Positions 51,673 to 61,960 of a DNA stretch of 64,000 bases are shown piece after piece. This DNA is from Rhineura floridana (lineage: Eukaryota; Chordata; Lepidosauria; Squamata; Rhineuridae): the NCBI RefSeq assembly GCF_030035675.1, contig NC_084482.1, positions 188,081,873 to 188,145,872 on the forward strand, in the 5' to 3' direction. The notes under the pieces are model-generated. The model saw only the letters and a program-made list of their open reading frames with translations. It did not search any database and was not told where the DNA came from. The first letter of the stretch is position 1. Every line of letters begins with the position of its first letter. The position numbers and the translations under genes were made by a program.

Positions 51673-52585
51673 CATCGTACATTTAAAGCATGTTTATACC
51701 ACTTTAAACTGTCATGGCTTCCCCCAAAGAATTCTGGGAACTATAGTTTGTAAAAAGTGCTGAGAGTTGTTAGGAGACCCTTATTCCCCTCACAGACCTA
51801 CAATTTCTAGAATGGTTTAACAGTCAATCCCTCTTCCCAGGGCCGGGGCCAGGCATGACTGGGCCCTTGGGCGCCAGCCTGCCCCGGGGGCCCTGCTCCC
51901 AGCCCCCTCCCGACTGGACTGCTCCACCTACCTCTTCTGTCTTTCTGTGAATGATCTGCGCGCTGGGCACACAGGTCGCTGCCATCAACCAAGATGGTGG
52001 CGGAGGCTTCTCTTAAGGGACTGATACCCCTGCCGTCACCTTTACTGATGACACGCATGCACACTACGCTGCATGTGTGCACATGCCTACCATCAATCAA
52101 GATGGCGGTAGGGGCATTAGCCCCTTAGAGAAGCCTCTGCTGCCATCTTGGTTGATGGCAGCTGTGTACACAGTGCTCAGGATATTCAAATAAAGGGAGG
52201 AGAGGTAGGTGAAAAGGATGGGCACCACAGGCTCACACGGTCTGGGGGGGGCTGGGAGCTCCATCTCTGTGATCTGCTGCAGGGTCGCGAGTTGACCTGG
52301 CTGAGGATTGTGGAAGAGGAGCACTACCCCCACACCCTAAGGAGGAGTCCTTCAGGGGTCCCTCTGGGCTGCAGGGGCTCTCAGCCAGGGCCCAACCTGG
52401 CTGCCCTTTGGTGCCAGCCCTGCCCCTTCCCAGGGAACTCTGAGGATCAAATCTCTGTGAGAAGAATACGGGTCATCTAACAACTCTCAGGACCCTTAAC
52501 AAACTACAGTTTTCAGGATTGTTTGAAAGCAGCCATGACTATTTAAAGTGGTATGATACCACTTTAAATGTATAGTGCAGATGTG
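51673..52585. mobile_element. CATTTAAAGC-type MITE split by a hAT-like element
   Basis: Left half 51673-51837 (ACATTTAAAGCATGTTTATA, CCCCCAAAGAATTCTGGGAA) and right half 52423-52585 (AACAAACTACAGTTTTCAGG, CACTTTAAATGTATAGTGCA) are the two arms of one element. The insert 51838-52422 separates them. Confidence 0.75.
51838..52422. mobile_element. hAT-like non-autonomous element (CAGGGCCGG ends), 585 bp
   Basis: Ends CAGGGCCGGGGCCAGGCA and (complement) CAGGGCTGGCACCAAAGG. The flanks CCTCTTCC (51830-51837) and CCCCTTCC (52423-52430) match at 7 of 8. It contains CATCAACCAAGATGGTGGCG and inverted GCCATCTTGGTTGATGGCAG, shared with 41520-41945. No transposase sequence. Confidence 0.8.
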
Positions 52586-52607
52586 GTCTTTGAAATACTA
52601 GTTAGCC

Positions 52608-52700
52608 CAGCCTTTCCTCCAGATGTACTGGACTCCAATTCCCATCAGCCCCTGCCACATGGCTAGTAGTAACATCTGGAAAGCACCACATTGGGGAAAG
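52608..52700. mobile_element. Fold-back MITE, short copy
   Basis: AGCCTTTCCTCCAGATGTAC at the left, ATTCCCATCAGCCCCTGCC in the core and CACATTGGGGAAAG at the right. It abuts the left arm of the hairpin at 52701. Confidence 0.6.
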
Positions 52701-52827
52701 TTGAGCCTCCACAATGAACTTTGGTGCTGAAAGGCAAACTTACGTAATTTAGATCAGTCTATATGCAATATTGACTGATCTAAATTATGTTTGCCTTTCA
52801 GCACCAAAGTTCATTGTGGAGGCTCAA
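52701..52827. repeat. Near-perfect hairpin (54-58 bp arms)
   Basis: The left arm 52701-52758 (TTGAGCCTCCACAATGAACT .. TTTAGATCAGT) and the right arm 52774-52827 are exact complements except for about four extra bases (TTACG against A) in the left arm. The loop is 15 nt. No gene or known repeat accounts for it. Confidence 0.9.
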
Positions 52828-52836
52828 TGCAATATT

Positions 52837-53015
52837 AGAGCCAGTGTGGTGTAGTGGTTAAGGTGTTGGACTAGACCAGGGTTCAAATCCCCACATAGCC
52901 ATGAAGCTCACTGGGTGACCTTGGGCCAGTCACTGCCTCTCAGCCTCCTGAAAACCCTATTCATAGGGTCGCCATAAGTTGGAATCGACTTGAAGGCAGT
53001 ACATTTACATTTTAT
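52837..53015 (+). mobile_element. tRNA-derived SINE, full length, plus strand
   Basis: AGAGCCAGTGTGGTGTAGTG (box A), GGGTTCAAATCCCC (box B), GGTCGCCATAAGTTGGAATC and CGACTTGAAGGCAG. Target duplication ATGCAATATT at 52827-52836 and 53016-53025. The cleanest SINE copy in the window. Confidence 0.9.
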
Positions 53016-53025
53016 ATGCAATATT

Positions 53026-53689
53026 ACAGGACACTGGCTCTGTTTCTCTTGGATGCTCCTTCATCCAATATTCATTGTTGCTTTTTAATGATGTTTTGTT
53101 TTAACTTTTTATGGAAACTGCTTTGAAAGCACTGGTGTGGAAATGCAATACTTGTATATAAGTACCGTAAACAAAACAAGTAAAATTAAATTTACCTTCC
53201 TCTGTGATCACAACTGAGTAATATTAGGAGAATGTGACAGATCTATGGTGTATTTTTGGCTTCAACCCTGTAGAAGGCGAAGTACATAGGAAAAAAAGGT
53301 TATGTAGGATACCTTGGGTACTTCTATGCTGAAGAGCCTATTTGGAGGTAGGGAGAGAAATTAATGGGTGGGACCCAGGGCCGGTCCAAGATGTTTTGCT
53401 GTCTACAGCAGAGCAGTGAAAGGCGCCCACTGCCACCCGGATCAAGATGCATAACAAGACTAATCAAGGAAGAAGGAGGAAGAAAATCCTGCAAGCACTT
53501 CTCCCCTCCCAGGCAGCAAAAATACAATAATAATACATTTAATAACTATTTCCTGCCCTCTTAGGATATTCAGAATCAGCTGCCTAGGGCCACGTATGCC
53601 TGGTATCTTAGATCAGAGGACGAGTATGCGCATAGCATTGAAGATATCCTAGCTTCAATCCCTATCACCTCCACCTAAAAGGATCAGGA
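53026..53689. other. Intergenic DNA with repeat pieces
   Basis: A CAGGGCCGGTCCAAGATGTT end at 53384 suggests one terminus of another hAT-like element. L2-like TTTTAATGATGTTTTGTT lies near 53085. No gene recognised. Confidence 0.45.
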
Positions 53690-54300
53690 ACCTGGTGACG
53701 GGAAAATGTTTTTCTCTACCTGGAGAGTCACTACTACTCTCCTTGTATAGCCCTCCCTGAGGATTACCTTAACAAAAAAACACCTTTATTGGAAATGCCT
53801 TTCTTAACATCCTGGCATTAGGAACCACACATCATGCAGTTACGCATAGATGGGCCTTTTCTGTGGTAGCAGCTTAGCTTTGAAACTCCCTGTCCTCTAA
53901 CATTTGGCTGGTGTCTACACTGTTGCCATTTAGATGCCAGGCCCAAACATGTTTTTTTATACAGGCATTTGGAAACTGAAACTGTTGCTGATGTTCAGTG
54001 GAGATGTTTATGATATACTATGTTTTTTACAATTTCTGTGATTTTTATTAGTCATATTGTTATTTTAACAACATTGTTGTTTCTTGCCCTGAGATCTTGC
54101 TGAATCAAGCCAATGACCCATCTAGTCCAACACTCTGTTCTCACAGTAGCCAACCTGATGCCCATGGGAAGCCCGCAAGCAGGACCTGAGCGCAACAGAG
54201 TTCTTCCCCACTTGTGCTTCCCAGCAATTAGTATTCAGAAGCATACTGCCTCTGACAGTAGAGGTAGAGCATATAAAGGTGGGATATAAATATTTTAAAT
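53690..54300 (+). mobile_element. L2-like LINE 3' part, plus strand, split by a CR1/L3 fragment
   Basis: GGGCCTTTTCTGTGGTAGCA and the following TTTGAAACTCCCTGTCC are remnants of the LINE C-terminus (FSVVAPRLWNSLP-type). A GCCCTGAGATCTTGCTG tail follows, and after an insert at about 54093-54262 comes AGGTGGGATATAAATATT with AAATAAATAC. The insert, on the minus strand, is the CR1/L3 3' end (CATCTAGTCCAACACTC, ACCTGATGCCCATGGGAAGC). Confidence 0.6.
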
Positions 54301-55073
54301 AAATACAATAACACTGCCTGAATAGACAAATTGTGTGACCATAGGCAGCTTCTTTTGTTTTCCTGTATTCATTTTTTTACAGATACATGCAAGTGTTTCA
54401 TTTGATCCAGCCCTCAACTCCAGAACTCACTTAAAAACATGCTTAGCCCTAGAACATCTGAAGTACTAATATGTCCTTCTCTTCATATGAAGTCACGACT
54501 GCTGTCCTTGGAAAATGTAAAACAGCCTGAGTATCAGAACAATATAGCAAAACTGTATCATGGAAGGAAAGCATACCCTAACATTGCACAGAAAAAGACC
54601 AGGGGGGAAAAAAACCTCCAAGAAACAGATTTAATTTCTAACATAGTTCTCGCTAACATTTATTGTTTTGAATTAGGAGAAGTGTTAGGCCTCATGTTGA
54701 AAGCCACAAACGTAGATTTGAAAGGCTCTGCGCCCTAATCACAGAGAGAAATATGTGAACTAGCTGTTGTTGTTTAATAGTAAAGGGAAAGTACTTGCAC
54801 ATGCTCAGAAACTCTATATTTTATTCCCTTCCCCATAACAGCTTTGTTGAAAAATACAGGAAGAAGTCACAAGACTCTTTAGGCCTTGCTTCCAAAAACA
54901 ATATCAGCAGCTGTGGGGCTCCTCAGTTACTGTCTTAACATTTATCTCATCCCAGTCACATTGGAGGCTGGTAGTAGCAGGTGGAACCTAAGCGTGGGCA
55001 AGGTCCCATCTGCTTTCTCTGCTTTGGGTAGATTTCCAGGAAATGTTATTCCAAGCAGCTGATGCTATTGCAG
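54301..55073. other. Unassigned intergenic DNA
   Basis: No gene, RNA or repeat end recognised. A 99-codon open frame at 54439-54738 has no known domain. Confidence 0.45.
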
Positions 55074-55085
55074 CTCCCAGTCTAG

Positions 55086-55195
55086 AGAGATGTCCCTACA
55101 GTCAGAAAAGATTCTCTCCATTGGCCATGCTATCTGGGGCTGATGGAAGTTGGAGTTCAACAACATCTGGTTCCCCTCCCCTGCCAAAGAGACAT
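55086..55195. mobile_element. Partial fold-back MITE
   Basis: One arm only: CCATTGGCCATGCTATCTGG, GGCTGATGGAAGTTGGAG, AACAACATCTGGTTCCCC. Confidence 0.55.
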
Positions 55196-55733
55196 TCCAG
55201 GGGAAATTATCAAATAACCACAGCCAACAAGGTTTTGTGGGAGCACTGGGCAGAAAAAGGTGGGCCCATGGGCCTGGCTCTAGCATAAAGTCAGGCCTAC
55301 ACACTTACCTGCCTGCTTCTCCTCTGCAAAACCAGACTAGTGTGGGGGTGGTGCCTGCATGTATACTATAGGTAGGGATAGGGTTCGCTATCTGATTCCG
55401 TTCCATTTGTCAGTTCATCAAATGGGCCACTAGTTCCTGTTCTCTATAAATTGTGTTCTGCTAGTTATCACAATTCCCAGTTCTCATTTTTTTTGGAAAA
55501 AATACATAATTTTCTCTGTTATTCCTCATGCTGCTGAGCAGATTAAAAATAATAATTACACAATTACATAATTCTCATCATGGATTAAAAAAGAATTACA
55601 GTGTCACTAACAGCCGCAAATGCACATAAAGAGTGGAAGCCTGTTCAACAATGAGATGAACTTGCAGATTATCCCAGAATTCTATACCAAATCCGATTTT
55701 GCAGATATTCTACACCATCTCTAAGTATAGGGC
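55196..55733. other. Unassigned intergenic DNA
   Basis: No recognisable gene or transposon end. Confidence 0.45.
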
Positions 55734-55860
55734 AGCCTTTCTCAATTTTTGGGTCCCCAGATGTTGGTGGACTACAGCTTCCATAATTCCTGACCATTGG
55801 CCAGGTTGGCTGCAGCTGATGGGAGTTGTAGTCCAGCAACATCTGGGGACCCAAAGGTTG
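55734..55860. mobile_element. Fold-back MITE (CAGCCTTTCTCAA ends)
   Basis: CAGCCTTTCTCAATTTTTGG at the left, GGGGACCCAAAGGTTG at the right, with CCCAGATGTTGGTGGACTAC and its complement forming the stem. Confidence 0.7.
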
Positions 55861-55862
55861 GA

Positions 55863-55976
55863 ATTCTCCCTTCCCCCTGCACAACTTTTAAAGATACAGA
55901 AGACCTCTTGGTTGCCAGGCCCAGCCTCCAAAGGTCTTCTGTATCTTTAAAAGTTGTGCAGGGGGAAGGAAGAATT
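55863..55976. repeat. Second hairpin, about 43-bp arms
   Basis: TTCTCCCTTCCCCCTGCACA and CTTTTAAAGATACAGAAGAC at the left are complemented almost perfectly by GTCTTCTGTATCTTTAAAAG and TGTGCAGGGGGAAGG at the right, around a loop of about 26 nt. It looks like the terminus of a larger fold-back element. Confidence 0.8.
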
Positions 55977-56153
55977 TCACCTTGTGGTTTTCCCCATTAC
56001 TGTGTTGCAAGAACACCTGCACTTGGCTGACTTTCTTTTCTCCTAAAGATACAGGATCAGTCTCAGGCCCTGAGCCTTGCAACCCTACTCTGGACAGATA
56101 CACCAGAATAGGGGATTAACAGGCTAAGGATTACAGCTGAAATAACTGAGAAC

Positions 56154-57060
56154 TGTCAAGAATGCTCAATATTCCCACCAGGTGGTCAGCTCTCAAGCTC
56201 AGGGCAACTGATCCCGACCAGGAACAACCCATGTCTCCCTTATCAGGCTGAGTTAAGGCAACAACAACCCTGCAATGCAGGTAGACTTACCACCATCCCT
56301 CAAACCTGGTCACCCACTCCGGGCCAAGGGGAAACCCAAAGTACCAGAAACAGACCTGCCAAGGATTCAAAAATACAAGAACGAAAGATGTACTCCTTGT
56401 CGTAGAGTCTTAACATAAAATACTGAACTATACGGTAGTCTGTGGCTAAATAGCCAAGGTGCTGGATTCAGAGCCAATTTCCTCCTAAAGTGAACACACA
56501 CTGGAAAATAAGAGGAAGCTTTATTAAAATAAAAGTGCAAAAAATGTAACAGCAAAATTCTTTACACCAAACACCCCAAGGGTTAGATAAAATACAAAAG
56601 TCAGAGAGTTCAGGTTACAAGTAAAAATAACAAAGCTATCTAGCCTAATTTATATTCACACAATATAGGTAAACCAGCCAAATAACTTTACGGTTCCACA
56701 TCTCCCCAGAGATGCATAGTCTGAATAGAAGATGGAGCCCCAACATCAAGGAACATTTGGGAACAAAGACCCAGAATAGTTCTATTTTTATGGGGAAAAG
56801 CCAGGAATTAATTAGCCAGTCAGGGGTCTTTCTGATGATGAAATCTTCTGGAGTTTTCACACCTAACAGTCATGTGCTTCTCCATTCTCAGGCTGATAAA
56901 CAGGAGTTCTTGCTCACTGCCTAATTAATTGAGTTCAGCTGTGAGAATTGACAGTCTCATGGCCTCCCAGAGGCCCTAATTCAGGCAAGATGTTCCCCCC
57001 ACAATTCCTTGCCACAGAACCATTGTAGTTAACAACCTTACAAACCAGGTGTTCTTGACA
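56154..57060 (-). mobile_element. Solo LTR of an LTR retroelement, minus orientation (907 bp)
   Basis: Bounded by TGTC..GACA ends and a perfect 5-bp target duplication AGAAC (56149-56153, 57061-57065). Its sequence is homologous, in inverted orientation, to the block at 57669-58624. No internal coding region is attached, so this is a recombined solo LTR. A 5-bp duplication fits Gypsy or ERV-L-like families; which one cannot be said. It is visibly diverged from its partner, so the insertions are old. Confidence 0.8.
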
Positions 57061-57065
57061 AGAAC

Positions 57066-57581
57066 CATAGGTGGAGAAGGCTTCAGGTTGAAGAACTGGG
57101 CCCAAGCTGGTAAGTATTAAGGCTGAGATAGTCAAGAACTAGTTGCAGAAAAAAGTACAGCAAAAACAAAGAGTCTTGTAGCAGTAAGATTTATTGTAAC
57201 ACAAACAATGTATGAAGTGTTATCAACTGGCGGGCATATATACATGGGTATAGAGTGGGGATGGACAGACTTCAGGCTTGCAAGATTTATCTTGCTTTTT
57301 ACTAGAACCAATCCACCAACTGGAACCAGGTGCAAAAGATATACACATATAATTAAAGAATTCTGAGCTCCAGTAATTTGTTTTGAGTATTAGAACTAAA
57401 CTGAGCTCACAGTCCTTCTACATAAAAATCTACATTTGGTTACCCTCACCCCACTTTCTCAATTTTAGCACCAAAACATAGAACAGGGGAGCAATTTTGT
57501 CATTGTCAAAACATTAGAAGCCAGAAATCCTTGCTAACCTAGTTAACCTTACAGGGTTAGTAGTCTATTTATTTATTAATG
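57066..57581. other. DNA between the two solo LTRs
   Basis: Unassigned, with no gene. A short GTCTTGTAGCAGTAAGATTT stretch resembles a dispersed repeat end. Confidence 0.45.
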
Positions 57582-58745
57582 GTTTTTAACCTTGATGGCT
57601 ATGTTCTGCCTCCACTGTTGGAGCAGCATATCTCTGAATTCCAGTTGCTGGAGATCTCAGGAGGAGGCTGTTAAGAAAGCCAGAATTTAAAATGGCTCTT
57701 GGTAAAGAATTGTGGGATTTCGTCTTGTGTGCAATGGGGCCTCTGTGTGAGGGCAATGACTTTGCAGTTTTGTTTTAACAGCTGAAGCTAATTAGTGATG
57801 CCTAAGCAAGAACATCTGCTTATCAGCTAAGAGCCTGGCACTAAAGGCCAGTTGGCCTGGGAAGGTTTGGGGAGTATGTGCCAGTTAGGTGCAAAAGCTT
57901 GAAGAAGCATTGCATCATGAGAAAGCCCCCTGATTGGCTAATTAGTTCTGGACTGTTGCTAGGATCTTTGCCATAAGTATAGGAGTGAAATATTTAGCCT
58001 TTGTTTCCCTGGGTTCCATCTTGCCTATAGGTGGTTACCTGTGTGGGTTCTGTTTCTATCTGCTACCCAGACTATGCATCTCTGAGGAGCTGTGGGACTA
58101 TACGACTAATATCTTTTCTGTAAGTATAGTATAGGCTAGTTAGTTTTGTTATTTTGTTTTGTGATTGAACTCTCTGTATTTTATCTTGTCTCTGGGTGGG
58201 GGTTTTAAGGAACTGTTTTGCTGCTATTAATTGTGCACTTATATTTAAGAAAGCTGCTCCTTATTTACCAGTGTGTGTTCATTTCAGGAGAAGTTTGGCT
58301 CTGAATCTGGTACCTTGGCTATTGGCAACAGAGTTCCGTGTATTTGGTAATTTGCTTAAGGCCGTAAGGTAAGGAGTGTTCTTTTGGTTCTTGTCTTTTG
58401 GAATCCTTGGCAGGTTTATTCCTGGTGCTCTGGGTTTCCCCTTGACACAGAGTGGTTGACCAGTTCAAGGGGTGTTGACAGTCTACCTACCTTGCAGGGT
58501 TGCTGTTGGCTTACTCAGCCTTGGTAAGGGAGTCACTGGGTTTGTGCCTTGCCAAGATCAATTGCTCTGGGTGGGGATTGAGTCCTGGGATGAAGCAGGT
58601 CCAGTTTAGGACAGGTTCATGACAGAGGCGAGTGCTGTTACACTCAGGTCTTGCTTAGGGCTTCCCACAGGCATCTGGTTGGCCATGGTGAGAATAGGAT
58701 GCTGGACTAGATGGGCCATTGGCCTAATCCAGGAGAACTAATCTA
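57582..58745 (+). mobile_element. CR1/L3-type LINE 3' end, plus strand, split by a solo LTR
   Basis: 57582-57668 (TTGATGGCTATGTTCTGCC, GAATTCCAGTTGCTGGAGAT) and 58625-58745 (GGCATCTGGTTGGCCATGG, GGATGCTGGACTAGATGGGC) are consecutive parts of the same 3' UTR, separated by the LTR at 57669-58624. Confidence 0.75.
57669..58624 (+). mobile_element. Solo LTR of an LTR retroelement, plus orientation (956 bp)
   Basis: Starts TGTTAAGAAAGCC, ends GGTTCATGACA and is flanked by a perfect 5-bp duplication GAGGC (57664-57668, 58625-58629). It is homologous to 56154-57060 in the other direction. It interrupts an older CR1/L3-type LINE, so it is younger than that LINE. No internal genes remain. Confidence 0.82.
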
Positions 58746-59393
58746 TGTACTGATGTTTTTATGCACTTTAAATCATCTAGAGAGCAACCTGTATATCCTG
58801 ATCACAATGAAATACAAAAAATAGTCTGTGACAATTCTACATCGACAAAGTGCAGGTATCCAAGAGTTCAATAACAAAGCTGTTGTGCCAGCTCAGGTCT
58901 GACACCAAGCAATGTCTTAAATCAGCAGCTTTCAAATGTCATGTCCTCAGGAACCCCTTTTCACATTGATTTGTCAGTTCAGAATCTTCTGTAGCAGATT
59001 TCAGGGCAAATTCTACAGTGCATTCAGTTTGTGAAGTGAGCCAGGCAGACCCATTACTGTAACTATTCTGTGCACAAACTGACTGTGTGCTCTGAAATAC
59101 CCCATACTCTCCTAAGCACTTAAAGGAAGATCAGTAATGATGAACAAGCCCCTGCCCTCCCAGCACCATATCTCTCATTTCCAGTCATCTCATCAAGTAA
59201 TCTCTGAACAGCTCCCACAGAATTCCTAGAAATATAGGGGAAAATCGCTCTTCAGTAGAAGTCTGGGAAAGTATCCTTGGGCTCACCTTTTCCTCTGAAT
59301 TACTGGTTTCTTAAAGGGCCAAGACCAAATCAGACAGAAAAACACTGTTGAGCATTTCTATAAGCTAGTTCCTGTAACTTCCAGCAGCTACAG
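58746..59393. other. Unassigned intergenic DNA
   Basis: No gene or clear repeat end recognised. Confidence 0.45.
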
Positions 59394-59470
59394 CAAGCAT
59401 GGCCATTGGCCAGGGATGATGGGAGTTGTAGTTCAGCAGTATCTGGAGGGCCAAGGTTTCCCACAGCCCC
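59394..59470. mobile_element. Partial fold-back MITE
   Basis: AGCATGGCCATTGGCCAGGG, GATGATGGGAGTTGTAGTTC and CTGGAGGGCCAAGGTTTCCC: one arm of the large MITE family. Confidence 0.6.
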
Positions 59471-59559
59471 TATAAGCATTCACCTTGGTGTTGTTCATCC
59501 TGCGTTGGATTGCAAACTTTTATTCTAGTAGGGCTTTTCTGTATCTTTAAAAGCTAGGC

Positions 59560-60105
59560 GACAAATGGAAATTAAGCAGGTGAACTTTTACCTGGATCAC
59601 AGATACAAGATGATCAATGAGATGGAGCGACTCCCCTCTGAGGAAAGGTTGCAGCATTTGGGGCTTTTTAGTTTAGAAAAAAGTCGAGTCAGAGATGACT
59701 TGGCAGAAGTGTATAAAATTATGCATGGACATCCAATGAAGCTGAATGCTGGAAGATTCAGGACAGATAAAAGAAAGTCATTTCTTCACACAGTGCATAG
59801 AAGCTATGGAACTCGCTTCCAGAGGAGGCGGTGATGGCCACCAACTTGGATGGCTTTAAAAGAGGATTAGACAAAGAAGAATAAGGTTATCAATGTCTAC
59901 TAGCCACGATGGCTATGCTCTGCCTCCACAGTTGGAGGCAGTATGCTTCTGAATACCAGTTGCTGGAAACTGCAAGGGGAAGTGCTCTTGTGCTCAGATC
60001 CTGCTTATGGGCTTCCTATGGGTATCTGGTTGGCCACTATGAGAACAGGATGCTGGACTAGTGGTCCACTGGCCTGATCCAGCAGGCTCTTCTTATGTTC
60101 TTGGG
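59560..60105 (+). mobile_element. CR1/L3-type LINE, ORF2 end and 3' UTR, plus strand
   Basis: A short frame encodes RLPSEERLQHLGLFSLEKS, then RVRDDLAEVYKIMHGHPMK and LNAGRFRTDKRKSFLHTVH, the C-terminal end of a CR1-like ORF2. The 3' UTR follows and ends CTGATCCAGCAGGCTCTTCT plus TATGTTCTT. Best copy of this subfamily in the window. Confidence 0.85.
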
Positions 60106-60204
60106 CACAGGATACAGTCCTATGCACTTTCTTGGGATAAGTTTGCCAACTTTTTCTAAACAGTCTAAAGACCAACAGACAATTTCAGAGAGGGGCTTCT
60201 CCCA

Positions 60205-60292
60205 GCTCTACCTGGAGATGCCAGGGACTGAATCCGAAACCTTCTGCATGCAAAACAGATGCTCTACCACTGACCTGCAGCCCTTCCACCAA
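60205..60292 (-). mobile_element. tRNA-Ala-like SINE head, minus strand
   Basis: On the minus strand: GGTCAGTGGTAGAGCATCTG (box A), TTTTGCATGCAGAAGGTTTC with a TGC anticodon, and a worn box B GGATTCAGTCCC. Only the head is present. Confidence 0.7.
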
Positions 60293-60465
60293 TTATGGAG
60301 ACCTGAAAACCTTAATGTACTGTTGTCTGCAGACCAAGGTGCTGTTACAGGAACAGGTGTGGGCCAGGCCATTCTCTCCTTCCTGGCAATTAAAGATACA
60401 TAACCTTTAGCTAGATGAAGACTCTGACTCCTACATGGAAAATGCAAATCTTACACCAGAACCTT

Positions 60466-60965
60466 ATCCCTGGGTTTCCCAAACTTTGTCTGTGGACCAC
60501 CAGTGGTTTGTGCGCTTCATTCAGAGAGCCAGTGTGGTGTAGTGGTAGAGTGATGGGCTGGGACCTCAGAGGTGAGCATTCAAATCCCCGCTGCTCAGTC
60601 GTGCAGTTCCCTAGGTGACCTTGAGCCAGTCAGTCTCTCAGCATAACCTATCTCACAGGGCTGTTGTGAGGATAAAATCGGTAGAAACTTGTTTGTTACA
60701 CCACCTCGAGTTCCTTGGACGAAAGTTGGGATATAAATCTAATAATCCAGGTGGCCCGTGGCATGTCTGCATTAAATATTCACATTGATTTTAATTGTAT
60801 TTTACTGCTGCTTTTATTTCTTGTATTGCATTTTATCGTACTACAGTTAAATCATACTGCATCCAGCACAGCACCTTACAATTTCTACAACAGGCAGAAA
60901 AATCATCAAGTGGTCCGCCAAAGACATCGGCAAAAAACGTTTGGGAACCATGCCTTCTCGATTCC
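60466..60965. mobile_element. hAT-like element (GGTTTCCCAAACT ends), interrupted by a SINE
   Basis: CTGGGTTTCCCAAACTTTG at the left and CGTTTGGGAACCATG at the right are inverted. GTGGACCACCAGTGG, GGTGGCCCGTGGCATGTCTG and AAGTGGTCCGCCAAAGACAT match the copy at 13168-13664. The SINE at 60525-60745 splits it. Confidence 0.75.
60525..60745 (+). mobile_element. tRNA-derived SINE with L2-like tail, plus strand
   Basis: AGAGCCAGTGTGGTGTAGTG, CATTCAAATCCCC, CAGGGCTGTTGTGAGGATAA, CACCTCGAGTTCCTTGG and TGGGATATAAATCTAATAAT: tRNA head, body and L2-type end in one unit. Confidence 0.85.
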
Positions 60966-61539
60966 CCCCGCCTCCCACACAGTTGTTTTATTCATTCATT
61001 CATTTTGTATCCTCCTGATCTCCCTCCCAAACAAGCCCAGGGCAGCATCCTTACAAAGGAAGCCACGCAAAACGGACCACCTCAACGGCCGCGAGGCGGG
61101 CAATCAGCGCGAGCTCTTCCTTAAACTGCTGGAATGTAGGCAGGCTTGTGGTGGTGTTATTTTAGCCCGGACGTTTCCCGCTGAATAACTTGGAGCCCAG
61201 CAAACTGTCTCCAGCCAGGGAAAAGGTCCTCAGTCTATCTCCGTAGGCATATTAAGAAGTCGCTTCTACTCCCTGTTAGGGTGCTGGAGAGGCGCGGCAC
61301 TAGATCAGCGCGTGTGGATTTTGCCACTTCCGAAGCATTTTCATGGCTTGAAACGGACATTATATCAGAATTCGTTCATTCCAGAACTGTTGAAAAAGGG
61401 GTGTGTTCTTCACATATTCCTCCTCTTCAGACTCACTCGCTTACACACCCATACTAATGGATCGGTCGAGAAACTCCTCCTGACTACGGACAATGGTTCT
61501 CTCCACCTTCCCTCCCCTTTTTTTTTCTTTTGAGCTTTC
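60966..61539. other. Intergenic DNA upstream of the CpG block
   Basis: An L2-like minus tail (ATTCATTCATTCATTTTGTA, CTCCCTCCCAAACAAGCCC) is present at 60985-61050. No gene is supported in the rest. Confidence 0.5.
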
Positions 61540-61960
61540 CGATGACGCTCCCTTTCTTTCTCCTGGCGGAGGCTCTTACGTCAAGGACGTTCAGCTTCGC
61601 ACTGCTGTACCTCCCAGCCGCTCCTTCTTTCCCGGCGGCGGAAGTGACGCCACGCTGCAGGAGAGGGCTTCCGGTACGTAGGCCACAGTGGCCCGGCTAC
61701 AGATGGAGGAGCGCGCGGGGAGGTGATTTTCTGTCTCCGTCTCGACTTGTTTCCAGCGTCTCCTGTTTCTCTCACTGCCACAATCGGAGCTGCCTTCTTT
61801 GCCCGGGACCGAGGTGGCTGTGGCCTCTACACAGCCCTGCCCGCTCTCTAAGTGAGTGCAGAGGAGGGGGTAGCCGGGCCTTGTTTACACAGAGGGAGGG
61901 CGAGGGAAGAGGTCCCATCTTCCTTTGCTCCGGTGCTTGTCGGTGAGTTTCAGGGCGGCT
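61540..61960 (+). promoter_or_regulatory. CpG-rich promoter, probably of ARIH2
   Basis: Dense CpG with GGCGGAAGTGACGCCACG (61637-61654), which joins an ETS site and a CRE-like half-site, another ETS site CTTCCGG (61668-61674) and TTACGTCA near 61575. Candidate plus-strand first-exon donors GTGAGT begin at 61852 and 61943. In mammals the gene head-to-head with SLC25A20 is ARIH2, whose first exon is non-coding; the assignment rests on that gene order only. No coding sequence is claimed here. Confidence 0.55.

Noticed and set aside
56149-58629. Large inverted repeat taken at first as one fold-back transposon
   Set aside because: Each arm has its own 5-bp target duplication and LTR-like ends, so these are two separate solo LTRs.
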